The notes: generated by a model from the letters alone, not told the origin. 20,185 nt of DNA from Symbiodinium natans (GCA_905221605.1 CAJNDS010002417.1:417501-437685), one strand, 5' to 3'; shown: positions 1 through 8,780, numbered from the stretch's first letter. Made by a program: numbers and translations.

Positions 1-579
1 CCAGTGGTTCTATTGTCTTGCCTGCCGTATACCGTTTATTGAAAGGATTTACAGGTCGTGGGAAGCTATGGCAAAAACTCTCCTCCTCTGTGTGAAGTCT
101 TTGGACCCTAAGCCTGGAACCCTTCGTGATGCAGAGTATAGTATTCGTGCATCGTCATAGTAGGCCATAAGCTTCTGCATCATGGTATACAGTACTTTCG
201 TATACGAGTCTTTACCAGCAAGGTCTACATCCTCGCCGAGTTGACGCCAAAGGAGGTCAAAGAAGAAATGGGACATATCCGTCCGCACTTGCCAGTGTAC
301 AGAGAGGACAGGAGTCGTTATGAAAGTTAGGGCCCAAGCAGACATCCGGATGTTTGTAGAGGTGGGCCCGACAGTGGGATGTTAAGGGCCGCCGTTTCGT
401 CAAACCGTTTCATTTTGGTCAGCCACAGCAAAGACACATACCAGGCTTGGTTCAGGGGTGCTGAGGGCACATCTCAGAAAGAATCGCACATGTCTGACAA
501 TGCGGGACACAAGTCTGCTTTCTTCTCAAGTCATGTGCATTTCAGTCTTGCCTTCAGCAAGCCCAGTTCCTCGCGATAG
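1..579. other. Region upstream of the first gene, no secure gene
   Basis: No feature here is secure. A minus-strand ORF (49-345, 98 codons, containing KLMAYYDDARILYS) is open but has no recognised domain. On the + strand a splice-acceptor-like GGATTTACAG ends at 50 and is followed by only 18 open codons. A + ORF at 379-579 is in the same frame as the exon beginning at 580 but closes with TAG immediately before it. Earlier exons of the 580-1148 gene are expected here or before the window, but I could not place them. Confidence 0.3.
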
Positions 580-1148
580 GAGCAAGATGCCGTGGTGGAC
601 ACTCCCATCTCAGAGCTCATCCTGAACGACAACCCATACGAGAAGCGCGGATGGTGTCAAGCAGAGATGGAATGGATGGGATCTCAGGTATGCGAGGGTA
701 CATTCAAATGCTAGATTCTGCTAGATGAGCATTGCAAGTTCTTGCAAGAGAGCCTCCACATGCACGAACTCAGGGCCAGCCTGCGCGAAGCCGGCGCGCG
801 GGTGCCTCTCCCTCCAGCAGTTTTCGCGAAGAAGATGGACCAGATGAAGTTCACGCATCGGAATGATACCGACTGCGTCAAAGAGCCGCGGAATGCACTG
901 CAGACATGTGTGTTCCAGCCCCTGTCAACCTTCGTTACCGCTACCAGCAGGCTCCGAGAAGCTTGGAGAGTCCGTGGCTCGACGCGCCTAAGGAACTCCA
1001 ATCAAAAGTCTTCTTGGAGAAGATTTCGAAGACGCAGTTCTTGAACTTGAGGGGTCTGGAGTCCGAACAGGTCGAAGTTCTCTGCAAGGCCATTCCGTAC
1101 TACGCCTTCGTTTTCGCAGACAGTACACAGATTTGTCATGCTCTATGA
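580..1148 (+). CDS. Conserved dinoflagellate-type protein with RGWC and KFTHR motifs (5'-partial, three exons)
   Basis: I cannot name the family. Proposed exons are 580-687, 739-882 and 993-1148. Exon 1 includes ELILNDNPYEKRGWCQAEME; exon 2 includes ARVPLPPAVF and MKFTHRNDTDC; exon 3 includes KELQSKVFLEK and LRGLESEQVEVLCKAIPYY, which is weakly leucine-rich-repeat-like. Intron 1 (688-738) is GTATGC to GCAAG, 51 bases, with in-frame stops, and joins phase 0 to phase 0. Intron 2 (883-992) is 110 bases with a GA donor (AAA|GAGCCG) and an AG acceptor (CTAAG|GAACTC); it joins two different frames into CVKELQSKVF. The RGWC-x-x-E, KFTHR and LQ-x-KVF order is, from memory, typical of a large dinoflagellate protein family of unknown function. 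The start lies upstream. The last exon ends at TGA after only one leucine-rich segment, so the 3' end could be truncated, mis-spliced or a pseudogene. Role and location are unknown. Confidence 0.6.
688..738 (+). other. GT-AG intron, 51 bases
   Basis: The donor GTATGC follows CAG at 685-687 and the acceptor is GCAAG ending at 738. Reading through would hit TAG after eight codons. Splicing keeps phase 0 on both sides and joins the RGWC exon to FLQESLHMHELR. Confidence 0.55.
883..992 (+). other. Probable GA-AG intron, 110 bases
   Basis: Coding potential switches frame between KFTHRNDTDCVK and ELQSKVFLEK. No GT donor gives the expected join, but GA at 883 with AG at 991-992 does so exactly, with AAA|GA at the left and AAG|GA at the right. 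GA donors are known in Symbiodiniaceae; their use here is inferred from the frame join. Confidence 0.5.
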
Positions 1149-1317
1149 CATGCCTTAGAAAACCTTCAAGGAGGTTTAGGAATCCTTTGATAAAGCCTTA
1201 CTTGCATGTGTTTTGAAGCTTCTTCAGTATCGTTTGCAAGATAGTTTACAAGCCTAATATAAACGTCGTAAAGCAGCAACATGCCTTAGACATACGTCAT
1301 CCTTTCGTGGCCTCCTC

Positions 1318-1437
1318 TTACAGTAAACTCCATAAACTTGGAACATGGTTTAAGGATGATTATGGCTGGGATCCCCTTTAGGATACCTTTTGGGGTATGG
1401 GGACAAGGATGTTCCCACTTTTTGGAGTTTACTGTAA
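1318..1437. mobile_element. MITE-like element with terminal inverted repeats (120 bases)
   Basis: The left end TTACAGTAAACTCCA (1318-1332) is the exact reverse complement of the right end TGGAGTTTACTGTAA (1423-1437). The match continues inward with a few mismatches to GGAACAT on the left and ATGTTCCC on the right, about 27 bases in all. The interior has no ORF. Size and structure fit a non-autonomous DNA transposon. No target-site duplication is obvious, and no second copy was seen in the window. Confidence 0.6.
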
Positions 1438-2013
1438 TCTGTTCCAGGACCTCACCCCCTCTCTCGTGACTCCTTCGGGACCTTGTCTTGTCTCTCGCGA
1501 CTTCTTCTTAGTTTCTGGCCAGGGCCCTTGTCACAACCTCTTTCCCAGCCTTTCGAACCTCGAACCAAGGCAGCGTGGGCTCCTCGCACATGGGACTCTC
1601 GCGTCCGCGATGCACCTCCTGACGCCGGGATTCTCCCCATCGGCGACGCGCATGGGCACACGCGAATGCGAACTCACGGACCTCCTCACGCAGGAATTCG
1701 CACATCCACGACATGCATGAACACAGGCCCATGCTCCCTCACACAAGGGCTTGCGCACGGAATCGCGAATCTGCGACACACTGCGACACATGTGAACACA
1801 CAGATGCATCTCTGCGCAGCATCTCCTCTGGCATGGATTTGTGGATCCATGACACTCGCGAGCGCACTTGCGAACACTCACGGACACTTGTGAACGCCGA
1901 GGCACCAGAAATGTTCTGGTCAGGTCCGTTCCCCCATGCCCCCGAACAGTCACAACGAGAGCCCTTCTGCTACCAGCACGCATTCGGGAATCTCACGTGG
2001 TAACCTCCCAGGT

Positions 2014-2627
2014 CCGAGCAACGGCTTTTATTTACGCACGAGAGGAGTTACTTTGGACGTGCGCTATTTTTCGGTTGGGGTGTTGCTTTCTCTCGGTAAC
2101 GAGACCGGGGCCGAACTTTAAACGAGATCATGTTGTGGAATGAAGATATTTATACTTATACTTGTTTACGTACACATACTATATGCACATGAGCAACGGC
2201 GTTTATGTACCGACGAGAGGAGTAAAGATGAGATATAGGCCCAGGTTGGGTTGAAGGGATGTGTGGCAAAAGGCAGGCCGGAGATTCATGCCATGATTAC
2301 CGATTTTAAACGAGATCCAAACGTGGTCCAACAAATTGCACGACAGCAGCTAGGGAAGCCACAGAGGGCCATGAAGGCATGAACACGGGATTTAGGGTTT
2401 GGGAACAATTAGAGGCCAATGATTCAGACAGGGCTGGAAGGTTTAGTTTAGGTCTCGGACATTTGATCGCCCACAGTCTCGAAATCTTCAAGATTTTTCA
2501 TGCAAGCGCTACGGGCTACCAGGCGGAGGTTCAGGGCAACAAAATCACAAGTACTAGTTTATACTGAACGAGATTAGCCCTTAAGACTACACTGTCCCGG
2601 AAGAGGCATTTTCAGGCAAACGAGATC
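2014..2627 (+). repeat. Diverged dispersed repeat family (AAACGAGATC)
   Basis: AAACGAGATC occurs at 2120-2129, 2308-2317 and 2618-2627, with a variant GAACGAGATT at 2566-2575. A second module, GAGCAACGGC-TTTAT with CGAGAGGAGT, occurs near 2014-2052 and 2190-2226. The spacing between the paired modules is about 180 bases. This suggests an old, decayed tandem or dispersed repeat rather than coding sequence. Confidence 0.4.
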
Positions 2628-2814
2628 TGGGACCGAACATTAAAATAGAGTCATTGCGCCCACGAGCAAATCAAACCCGACGCTCAGGACCCCGTGAATG
2701 CCGGGAACTCTCCTGCCTGTTGTAGGGATACCCAATAGTATCCCCCCCCCCCCCCCCCACCTCCCCAAATTTAAGAGGTTTCGGGTGCGGCCTCCAGGCA
2801 CTTCCGCACTACAG

Positions 2815-2927
2815 ATTCTTGAACGCCATCACGGTTGCCGACACGTCTCTAGGATGTCAGGGAGTACAAGCGGTGATGAGGCAGGAATCGATGCCTTAGC
2901 CGCTTACTGGGGGCGCCGCCTCATCCT
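2815..2927 (+). CDS. Candidate exon, leucine-rich repeat segment
   Basis: The acceptor CGCACTACAG ends at 2814; the frame then reads ILERHHGCRHVSRM and SGDEAGIDALAAYWGRRLIL. The GDEAGIDALA stretch fits the helical half of a ribonuclease-inhibitor-type leucine-rich repeat, where G-D-x-G-x-x-x-L-A is usual. A GA donor at 2928 (CT|GAGAAC) gives phase 2, which matches the next exon at 3179 and reads LIL-CRARHVYLINCG. Such repeats normally mediate protein binding. The first exon and start are not located. The donor choice is inferred, and other GC donors exist nearby. Confidence 0.4.
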
Positions 2928-2939
2928 GAGAACTTCAAC

Positions 2940-3157
2940 AACCCTAAACCCTAAACCCTAAACCCTAAACCCCAAACCCTAAACCCTAAACCCTGAACCC
3001 TAAACCCTAAACCCTAAACCCCAAACCCTAAACCCTAAACCCCAAACCCTAAACCCTAAACCCTAAACCCTAAACCTAAACCCTAAACCCTGAACCCTAA
3101 GCCCTAAACCCTAAACCCTAAACCCTAAACCCTAAACCCTAAACCCTCAGCCCTAAA
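2940..3157. repeat. Interstitial telomere-repeat array (CCCTAAA orientation)
   Basis: About 30 seven-base units, mostly AAACCCT with scattered variants such as CCCCAAA and CCCTGAA. It lies between the two leucine-rich-repeat candidate exons, inside a proposed 251-base intron (2928-3178). Confidence 0.95.
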
Positions 3158-3178
3158 TGTTCTTTTCTCCACCCTCAG

Positions 3179-3299
3179 TTGCCGTGCTCGACACGTCTAC
3201 CTCATAAACTGCGGGATTGGAGACACGGAAGCTGCGGTCATTGCGGACATACTCTCTTCTGGGACCGCAGTGGAAGAGTTATCCCTTCGAGACGCACAG
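3179..3299 (+). CDS. Exon encoding a ribonuclease-inhibitor-type leucine-rich repeat
   Basis: This is the best-supported exon of the 2.8-4.9 kb gene. A strong pyrimidine-rich acceptor, TTCTTTTCTCCACCCTCAG, ends at 3178. The open frame of 40 codons includes HVYLINCGIGDTEAAVIADI and LSSGTAVEELSLRD. The pattern L-x-x-C-G-I-G-D followed by a helix and E-E-L-S-L-R-D matches one 28-29-residue repeat of the RI-like class. A GC donor at 3300 (CAG|GCGGGG) ends the exon in phase 0, compatible with the candidate exon at 3705. GC donors are common in dinoflagellates. Likely role, by family only: a protein-interaction scaffold. Confidence 0.6.
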
Positions 3300-3575
3300 G
3301 CGGGGCTTCCAAAGAGTATGCGTCCGTACCGGGCAATGGGGGGAGGGAGTGGGCGGGGGCATTGTGAAGGTTCCAATTCTACTATTTGGTTTGACTTTGG
3401 GTTCCTATACAAACCCGAAATTGAGAAACGCCCAGGTGACATCAGAGGGCAGCCCGGCTACCAAGTTGGATGGTGTTTAGAGCCTCTGTGGAGTTGTTTA
3501 GATTTCAGCGTGCTTGTAAAATTCTCTGGGCTGATGGTGGATCCAATTGAATGGATTGGTCGTGGTTGCAAACAT

Positions 3576-3668
3576 CCCCCAAACCCCAAACCCCACACCC
3601 CAAACCCCAAACCCTAAGCCCTAAACCCTAAACCCCGAACCCTAAACCCTCAACCCTAAACCCTAAAC
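3576..3668. repeat. Interstitial telomere-repeat array (CCCTAAA orientation, degenerate)
   Basis: It begins with CCCCAAA variants and becomes regular AAACCCT toward its right end. It lies in the proposed intron before the exon at 3705. Confidence 0.9.
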
Positions 3669-3704
3669 TCGCAAACAAAGCACCCAGGCATGGCTCTCCT
3701 ACAG

Positions 3705-3792
3705 CAAGGCCTGGCAACCTTCCGAACGGTCACGATGGACGTGAACGGAAGACGTCTGTCCCAGGCACCTTGGCACAATGCCCCGTGTTGGG
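3705..3792 (+). CDS. Candidate exon between two telomere arrays
   Basis: The acceptor CTCTCCTACAG ends at 3704. The phase-0 frame reads QGLATFRTVTMDVNGRRLS and then QAPWHNAPCW without a stop, and accepts the phase-0 end of the leucine-rich exon. The donor GTTGTTAGGG at 3793 runs straight into the TTTAGGG array, so the array begins four bases into the intron. There is no recognisable domain. It is supported by splice sites, phase and an open frame, not by homology. Confidence 0.4.
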
Positions 3793-3796
3793 GTTG

Positions 3797-3890
3797 TTAG
3801 GGTTTAGGGTTTAGGGTTTAGGGTTTAGGGTTTAGGGTTTAGGGTTTAGGGTTTGAGGGTTTAGGGTTTAGGGTTTTAGGGTTTAGGGTT
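3797..3890. repeat. Interstitial telomere-repeat array (TTTAGGG orientation)
   Basis: About 13 units, with single variants TTTGAGGG and TTTTAGGG. It starts at the donor of the candidate exon ending at 3792. Confidence 0.95.
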
Positions 3891-4011
3891 TTTTTGCTTA
3901 CAAGGAAACAGCCACGGACTGAAACAACATAGATGCGAATGAAGCCGCGAGGGTGCGCTAGCTGCAGGAATACTTGCGCCGTCTCATGCGACATCCCTAT
4001 GGGCCCCTAAA
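3891..4011 (+). other. Short spacer between arrays, possible exon remnant
   Basis: Two frames are open over the right half (after CTAG at about 3961 and after GCAG): one reads LQEYLRRLMRHPYGP, the other AGILAPSHATSLWAP. The second is phase-compatible with the exon ending at 3792. An in-frame TAG interrupts the first frame at its left. I cannot tell an exon from chance here. Confidence 0.2.
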
Positions 4012-4171
4012 AAACCCTAAACCCTAAACCCTAAACCCTAAACCCTAAACCCTAAACCCTAAACCCTAAACCCTAAACCCTAAACCCTAAACCCTAAACC
4101 CCAAACCTTAACCCTAAACCCTAAACCCTAAACCCTACACCCAACACCCTACACCCCAAACCCTAAACCCT
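4012..4171. repeat. Interstitial telomere-repeat array (CCCTAAA orientation)
   Basis: Regular on the left, then degenerate (CCTACACCC, CCAACACCC) before ending at AAACCCTC. Confidence 0.95.
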
Positions 4172-4182
4172 CATCCAAAAAG

Positions 4183-4257
4183 CCCTGAGGTGCTGGCTCC
4201 TGCTGGTCCTGCTGGTGCTGTTTGCGCACGTGCCCGACTCAGCGGCTCCCATGTATG
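4183..4257 (+). CDS. Candidate exon encoding a hydrophobic, signal- or anchor-like segment
   Basis: After an AAAAAG acceptor the frame reads LRCWLLLVLLVLFAHVPDSA and then APMY, a basic-hydrophobic-polar layout like a signal peptide or membrane anchor. The donor GTTAGAG at 4258 gives phase 1, matching an acceptor at 4627 (GAAG|CTGCC) for the next hydrophobic exon. A competing frame after CCTGAG (VLAPAGPAGAVCARA and onward) is open for 42 codons, so frame assignment is uncertain. Confidence 0.35.
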
Positions 4258-4495
4258 GTTAGAGGCATCAGTCCAGGGTGGGGCAGGCTGCGTTCATGTT
4301 TCTGATACAGCACTTAGACATAATTACTTGTGATGTGACGAGGACCCAGGCATTTAAGGTTAGGCTGGGCTCTTAGTAGAGTTTTGAATCCAAGCCTGGC
4401 TTTTGCAGCCTGAGGGCGCAGCAATGTTAACAATAGATACTACTAAACGGAATACAACAGTAGCAACGATCGTAATCGCAATCATCGAAATATGA

Positions 4496-4611
4496 AAACC
4501 CTAAACCCTAAACCCTAAACCCGAAACCCGAAACCCGAAACCCTAAACCCCTAAACCCTAAACCCTAAACCCTAAACCCCTAAACCCCTAAACCCTAAAC
4601 CCTAAACCCCA
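4496..4611. repeat. Interstitial telomere-repeat array (CCCTAAA orientation)
   Basis: Contains CCCGAAA units and several eight-base CCCCTAAA units. It lies inside the proposed 370-base intron 4258-4627. Confidence 0.95.
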
Positions 4612-4627
4612 AGGCGAGCTTCCGAAG

Positions 4628-4732
4628 CTGCCGGGGGAGGCGCCGGCATCGGCTCCGGAGTCGTTGCTGTTGTAGGGGCCGTCGTCTCTTTTTATGGCGT
4701 GCGGGGGAGAGTCCCTTCCCCCACGAACTCGG
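4628..4732 (+). CDS. Candidate exon encoding a glycine-rich transmembrane segment
   Basis: The frame reads GGGAGIGSGVVAVVGAVVSF, then YGVRGRVPSPTNS: about 20 uncharged residues rich in G, A and V with small-x-x-x-small spacing, followed by arginines. That is what a single membrane helix with a basic inner flank looks like. An earlier acceptor at 4613 would add RASEA. The donor at 4733 is GTTAGGG, the first unit of the next telomere array. A short terminal exon at 4855-4874 (acceptor CTCTGCAG, then CHCIQ and TGA) is phase-compatible. It may give the leucine-rich-repeat gene its membrane anchor, which is inference. Confidence 0.4.
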
Positions 4733-4820
4733 GTTAGGGTTTAGGGTTTAGGGTTTAGGGTTTGGGGTTTAGGGTTTAGGGTTTAGGGTTTAGGGTTTAG
4801 TGTTTGGGGTTTAGGGTTTG
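4733..4820. repeat. Interstitial telomere-repeat array (TTTAGGG orientation)
   Basis: About 12 units with TTTGGGG and TTTAGTG variants. It begins at the donor of the membrane-segment exon. Confidence 0.95.
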
Positions 4821-6322
4821 GTAATACGTAAAACGTAGAACATGCGCTCTGCAGTATGCCATTGCATTCAATGATATATGACCTACTTAGCTCCCAAAGA
4901 CAGCTGCTGAATAGTCCTAAACTGAAAGCCGATGCTCCATCTTTGTAGTGCGGTGCCTGCTTTGTACAAGCCGCATATTTGTAGCGGTCGAAGAGGATTT
5001 TGAAGTGATTGTGGTAGCATTGAGTTGGGGCAGTGCGAAAATCTTGACATTTGTTTGAAAGCTGCATCAATTTTGCGGAAACCTACCGTAGACGACAGTG
5101 CAGTATCTCACAGTAAGGCAGCTGATGCAATTTACGATGCTTTGCCGTCCCAAGAGCAAGAGAGTCACATCTTGTTCTTGCTGCTTCCCTGTTTCTTGCA
5201 CTCACACTTTGAGACCTTCGCTCTCTAAGCGGCGGCTGCGTTCTTGGTTCGACGCTGTGACATACCTGTGTTCAGAGGGTGTTTGTTCGGCCTCTAGAGT
5301 CACATGTAAACTACCAGGAACCCACATGTGGCTTCCTCGTTTGCAGTACACCAGGTCGAGAACAGCGACGTGGATTTGCGAGACACGGAATGGTATGCAC
5401 ATTACCTCCAGTCGGTCCCTTGTGGTAAACAGATCGTACCTTTTGCTGCTCTACTTTTTTTTCACATAGTAAGACTGTGCTATGCACTCCGTGTTTGTTG
5501 CTGTTCTGGCTGGTTGGACGAGTCAGGTATTCAGTGCAATACAAGGATGTTATGATGATGGCGCAACAGGACTGGCACTGTTGTCCACCAGTGAGCAAAG
5601 TGTTAGCCTGAGTGGAAATGCTTGCTGAAGACCTGGGATGTATATTGCGAAAGCCCAGGTATGTGGTAGGTCTTAGGGCAAAAAAAGCCCCCGCTTGCCA
5701 GAAGGACTTGTCCTCGAAACCTAACTTAGAACTGCTCCTCCCAAATCGTCCTAAGCTCCAAGGATGGGACCTTGAACAAGCCCTACAACCCAATTTCTCA
5801 AACGTTCCTTTGGAGGAATTGTGCTCATGGCAATCTGTCCGAGCTCGTTCGAGTGGCCAAGGGCCCAGAGAGAGCTTCCTCAACATTCATTACAGCAGCA
5901 GCAACGACCGACAACGGCCAACAACGAAGCTGCAACCACCACCTCCACCGCTAGTACTACCACTACCAGGACTACCACTGTACTACCAATACCATGACTA
6001 CCACTACTACCACTACTGAGAGCCGTAGGTTGTGCAGACTGACTCTGTCTCGCTTCGTGCGTTTTGCTTGTTGCTTGTACAGCTCACATCGACTTGACTG
6101 CGTTTCCGTTACAGTTTCTGTTACAAGCCCCGTTACCGGCGAGCATTTCTGTCATAGTAGAGGCCTACAAATGATGGTAGAGCCCAAGCTTTTGGGCTTA
6201 GTGGTTGATAGTTGGCCGTCCGCGATACCCTCGGCCCTGCACTCCGAAAGGCCTCCAGGTCAGATCTCCACAGGGACACCCTTCAAGCAACCCGATACCC
6301 TAGACCCTAACCCCAATCAAGG

Positions 6323-6367
6323 ATTTAGGGTTTAGGGTTTAGGGTTCAGGGTTCAGGGTTCAGGGTC
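6323..6367. repeat. Short interstitial telomere-repeat array (TTTAGGG orientation)
   Basis: Six or seven units, the last three TTCAGGG. A short CCCTAGACCCTAACCCC stretch just upstream (about 6297-6313) is in the opposite orientation, giving a small head-to-head pair. Confidence 0.85.
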
Positions 6368-6419
6368 CGCCGACCCTGGCGGCGTGTTGGATGGTTTTGG
6401 GGGAGGGAACCTAAAACGC

Positions 6420-6625
6420 CGGGGGGGGGGGGTGGGGGGTCGGTGCACAACTTTTTCATGGAGGACGGCGCCACCCGCACGGCGTACACGCACCGACTAT
6501 GGCGGTTCACCACCCTCTAACCCCACCCCCCCCCAACACACCCCACCCGCCCCACCGCCCCCACCCCCCCCAAAACCCCCCACCACCCTCACCCCCCCAG
6601 CCCACCCACCCCCTCCCCCAAAAAC
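6420..6625. repeat. G-run followed by C-rich low-complexity tract
   Basis: A run of 13 G's and a six-G run near 6420-6440 are followed by a CCCCCACC-type tract from about 6523 to 6620. It may form G-quadruplex or i-motif structures. Run lengths are prone to sequencing error. Confidence 0.8.
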
Positions 6626-6786
6626 AGCAGCCAGGACACTTCCCCAAAACAACTTGCAGAGTTTTTTAAGGTTCCGGGCTTCGGGTTGGGGGGATTTGAG
6701 CTTTGGGCGTTGAGAGGTTTAGGGCCTCTTGGGTCGGCGGCCTGAGCCGGAGGCTCCTAAATCGGGCAACGCCCCTCTGTGTGCCT

Positions 6787-6806
6787 GCTAGGGCGGAAGC
6801 CCTAGC
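6787..6806. other. Perfect hairpin with GGAA loop
   Basis: GCTAGGGC (6787-6794) and GCCCTAGC (6799-6806) form an exact eight-base stem around a GGAA tetraloop. The function is unknown. It may be a relic of facing TAGGG and CCCTA units. Confidence 0.6.
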
Positions 6807-6939
6807 TTTAGCTTTGGGACGGCAGGGGTCCCAAAAACGACCCTGGAGAGCATCATTGACTCTACTTTTTAACTTCTGCCGAAGACGCGTTGTTGATGTT
6901 TTTTGGGGGGCATCGGCCACCCAAAGGACCCCCACAAGA

Positions 6940-7119
6940 GCGCGTATCATGAGCATCAGCGGGTTGGGTCTCGGGTTTCGGATGCGTGCGAGCTTGGAAA
7001 ACGCAGAAAACGCTGTAAATACCGTGGTTTTCGTGCTGTTACGGACATTTCCGTTTTAAGGCCGGCATATGCCCCCATAATGCCTCAAGCCATGAGCCGC
7101 TGATGCTCATGTTGCGCGC
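6940..7119. mobile_element. MITE-like element with 23-base terminal inverted repeats (180 bases)
   Basis: CATGAGCATCAGCGG (6948-6962) and CCGCTGATGCTCATG (7097-7111) are exact reverse complements. The match extends outward with two mismatches to GCGCG at 6940 and GCGCGC ending at 7119, 21 of 23 bases. The interior has no ORF. A partial copy of the inner end (GCATCAGCGG) recurs near 7190-7202. A target duplication is not evident. Confidence 0.55.
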
Positions 7120-7631
7120 CGGGTGGGGGCCAGGAGTGCGCATCATCGAGGCTTCGTTTCTCCTTGAAGATCCGGGGGGGCGAGCATCGGCAGCATCAGC
7201 GGCTCGCGGGGGGAGGGGGGAGGGGTTTTGCTTTGGGAGCTGCCATGCCTCTGCCTGCTACTCCTGGGGCGTTGCCCGCCACACTCTCAGGCTGCTGAGG
7301 TAGAGTTGCGTCAGTCCAAGCATAACGTAACTAACCTGCCATCGTAGTGTACTGTAGCTGCACGCGCTGCTGTTGGTTAAGCTCTTGGTAGACCGCTCGA
7401 ACTTGGTGCGAGTCCGCACGGAATCGTTGCCAGCAGTGCGAAGCAAGAGGACTGTTGAGTGACCGCACTAAGCTTTTTCTGGCTGTTTGTGTTAGGGTGT
7501 TTCCCCCAAAGTCGAACTTGATCTTCTTCTAGTACTACCACTACAACTGCGGCTGTTGCTGCTGCTGCTCCCGCCGCTGCTGCTGCTACTACTGCTATTC
7601 CTACCTTAAGAGCATGAAATTCTCGAAATGC

Positions 7632-7634
<3 letters not shown>

Positions 7635-7721
<87 letters not shown>
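7635..7721. repeat. (AGT)29 microsatellite
   Basis: An uninterrupted run of 29 AGT units. It is the reverse complement of the ACT-rich tract beginning near 7968, so the two form a long potential stem. Confidence 0.97.
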
Positions 7722-7966
7722 TGCTTCTTCTCTTGTGAGTGTTCCGGAATTGACTGCATGGCATAGACCACTTTCCGGCCTTTCAGGTGACCTCAAGCCT
7801 AAACTGATACAGCCGACACCCCAAAGGCTGGAGCCTAAACTTCGGAGCTAAGGTCTTGGAGCTCAGGGCAAGGATTCGAAACCCCCCCCCCCCCCGACCA
7901 TCGAAAACGAGAGAGAAGCATGGCACCCATGCAAAAACACCCAGGGTCTCCTACAAACGCGCGGGG

Positions 7967-7967
<1 letters not shown>

Positions 7968-7998
<31 letters not shown>

Positions 7999-8204
7999 TT
8001 ACTACTACTGCTACTCCTATTACTCCTACTACTACTACTACGACGACGATGACGACGACGACGACGACTACTACTACTACTACTACTACTACTGAAACTG
8101 CTGCTACTACTACTACTACTACTTCTTCTACTTCTACTTCTATTTCTACTTCTACTTCTACTTCTACTTCTACTTTTACTACTACCACTACTACTACTAC
8201 TACT

Positions 8205-8248
<44 letters not shown>

Positions 8249-8258
8249 TACGACTACG

Positions 8259-8296
<38 letters not shown>

Positions 8297-8320
8297 TTCT
8301 ACCACTACCACTACTACCAT
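7968..8320. repeat. Compound ACT / CGA / CTT trinucleotide tract
   Basis: Blocks of ACT, ACG/CGA, TTCTAC and CCACTA make up about 350 bases. All three frames are open through long parts, producing artefactual poly-T, poly-Y/D and poly-V ORFs. The internal block structure points to repeated slippage. Confidence 0.97.
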
Positions 8321-8419
8321 ACCAGTACTAGCATCATGCCTGGTTCCTGACGCTGTGCTTTTCCTGACTTATAACGCTGTTACTTCCCGATCTTTCAGTT
8401 GGTTTCGCATCCACGTGGT

Positions 8420-8452
<33 letters not shown>
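8420..8452. repeat. Poly-G run of about 33 bases
   Basis: An uninterrupted G homopolymer. Its true length is uncertain because sequencing and assembly handle such runs badly. A shorter G-rich run lies at about 8688-8704. Confidence 0.9.
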
Positions 8453-8454
<2 letters not shown>

Positions 8455-8780
8455 GTGGGTTTTTTCATGTTACGTGGTTTCATTCTTGTCAATCTGCAAA
8501 ATAGTGTTCTTTCTCGACTTCTGAGCTTGTTTTGGAAGGCTTGCCAGAAGACTTTTGTTCTCGGTGGGTTTTCTTTGTTTTTTCACGCTTGCAGGCTTAA
8601 TTTTTTTCATGCGTCTGAACAACACTACAATTTCTCGAGTTCTAAGCTTCGTTTCGAGTGTATTTTACGGGTGGGGTTTCTTTTTTTGGGGGGGGGCGGG
8701 GGGGTTAGGTCATTTCTGGCGATTTCGCCGCTACGGCGCCGCAGCGACGGGAAACGTTGGCAGAGAGAGCCGCAGCGGCA

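Larger units (their letters stand above)
1149..2814. other. Gene-free stretch
   Basis: Overlapping ORFs on both strands between about 1400 and 2140 come from imperfect low-complexity sequence rich in CACA, CGCGAA and ACTCACGGAC, and none resembles a protein. The stretch also holds an inverted-repeat element (1318-1437), a family of diverged repeats around AAACGAGATC (2014-2627) and an 18-base C run near 2741. I see no supported gene. Confidence 0.5.
4875..8780. other. Gene-poor, repeat-rich stretch
   Basis: No gene can be supported. Long ORFs here (for example minus 5311-5886 and the runs through 7377-8504) are driven by low complexity or lack any recognisable domain. A + frame near 5040-5170 (containing AADAIYDALPSQEQE) and one near 6458-6518 (containing MEDGATRTAYTHRLWRF) look somewhat protein-like but have no splice-site or homology support. 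The stretch contains an ACC/ACT-rich tract near 5890-6020, C-rich sequence at 6520-6640, an inverted-repeat element and two large trinucleotide microsatellites. Confidence 0.45.

Noticed and set aside
1480-1985. Overlapping ORFs of 136 and 150 codons
   Set aside because: The sequence is imperfect low-complexity (CACA, CGCGAA, ACTCACGG); all six frames give similar-quality peptides.
2940-3157. Chromosome end (true telomere)
   Set aside because: The array is followed by coding sequence and many further arrays in both orientations, so it is interstitial.
5311-5886. 191-codon minus-strand ORF
   Set aside because: No domain, no periodic hydrophobicity, and overlapping + frames are equally open.
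7377-8504. Long ORFs on both strands rich in poly-T, poly-V or poly-Y
   Set aside because: They are translations of the AGT/ACT/CGA microsatellites in several frames and carry no protein signal.
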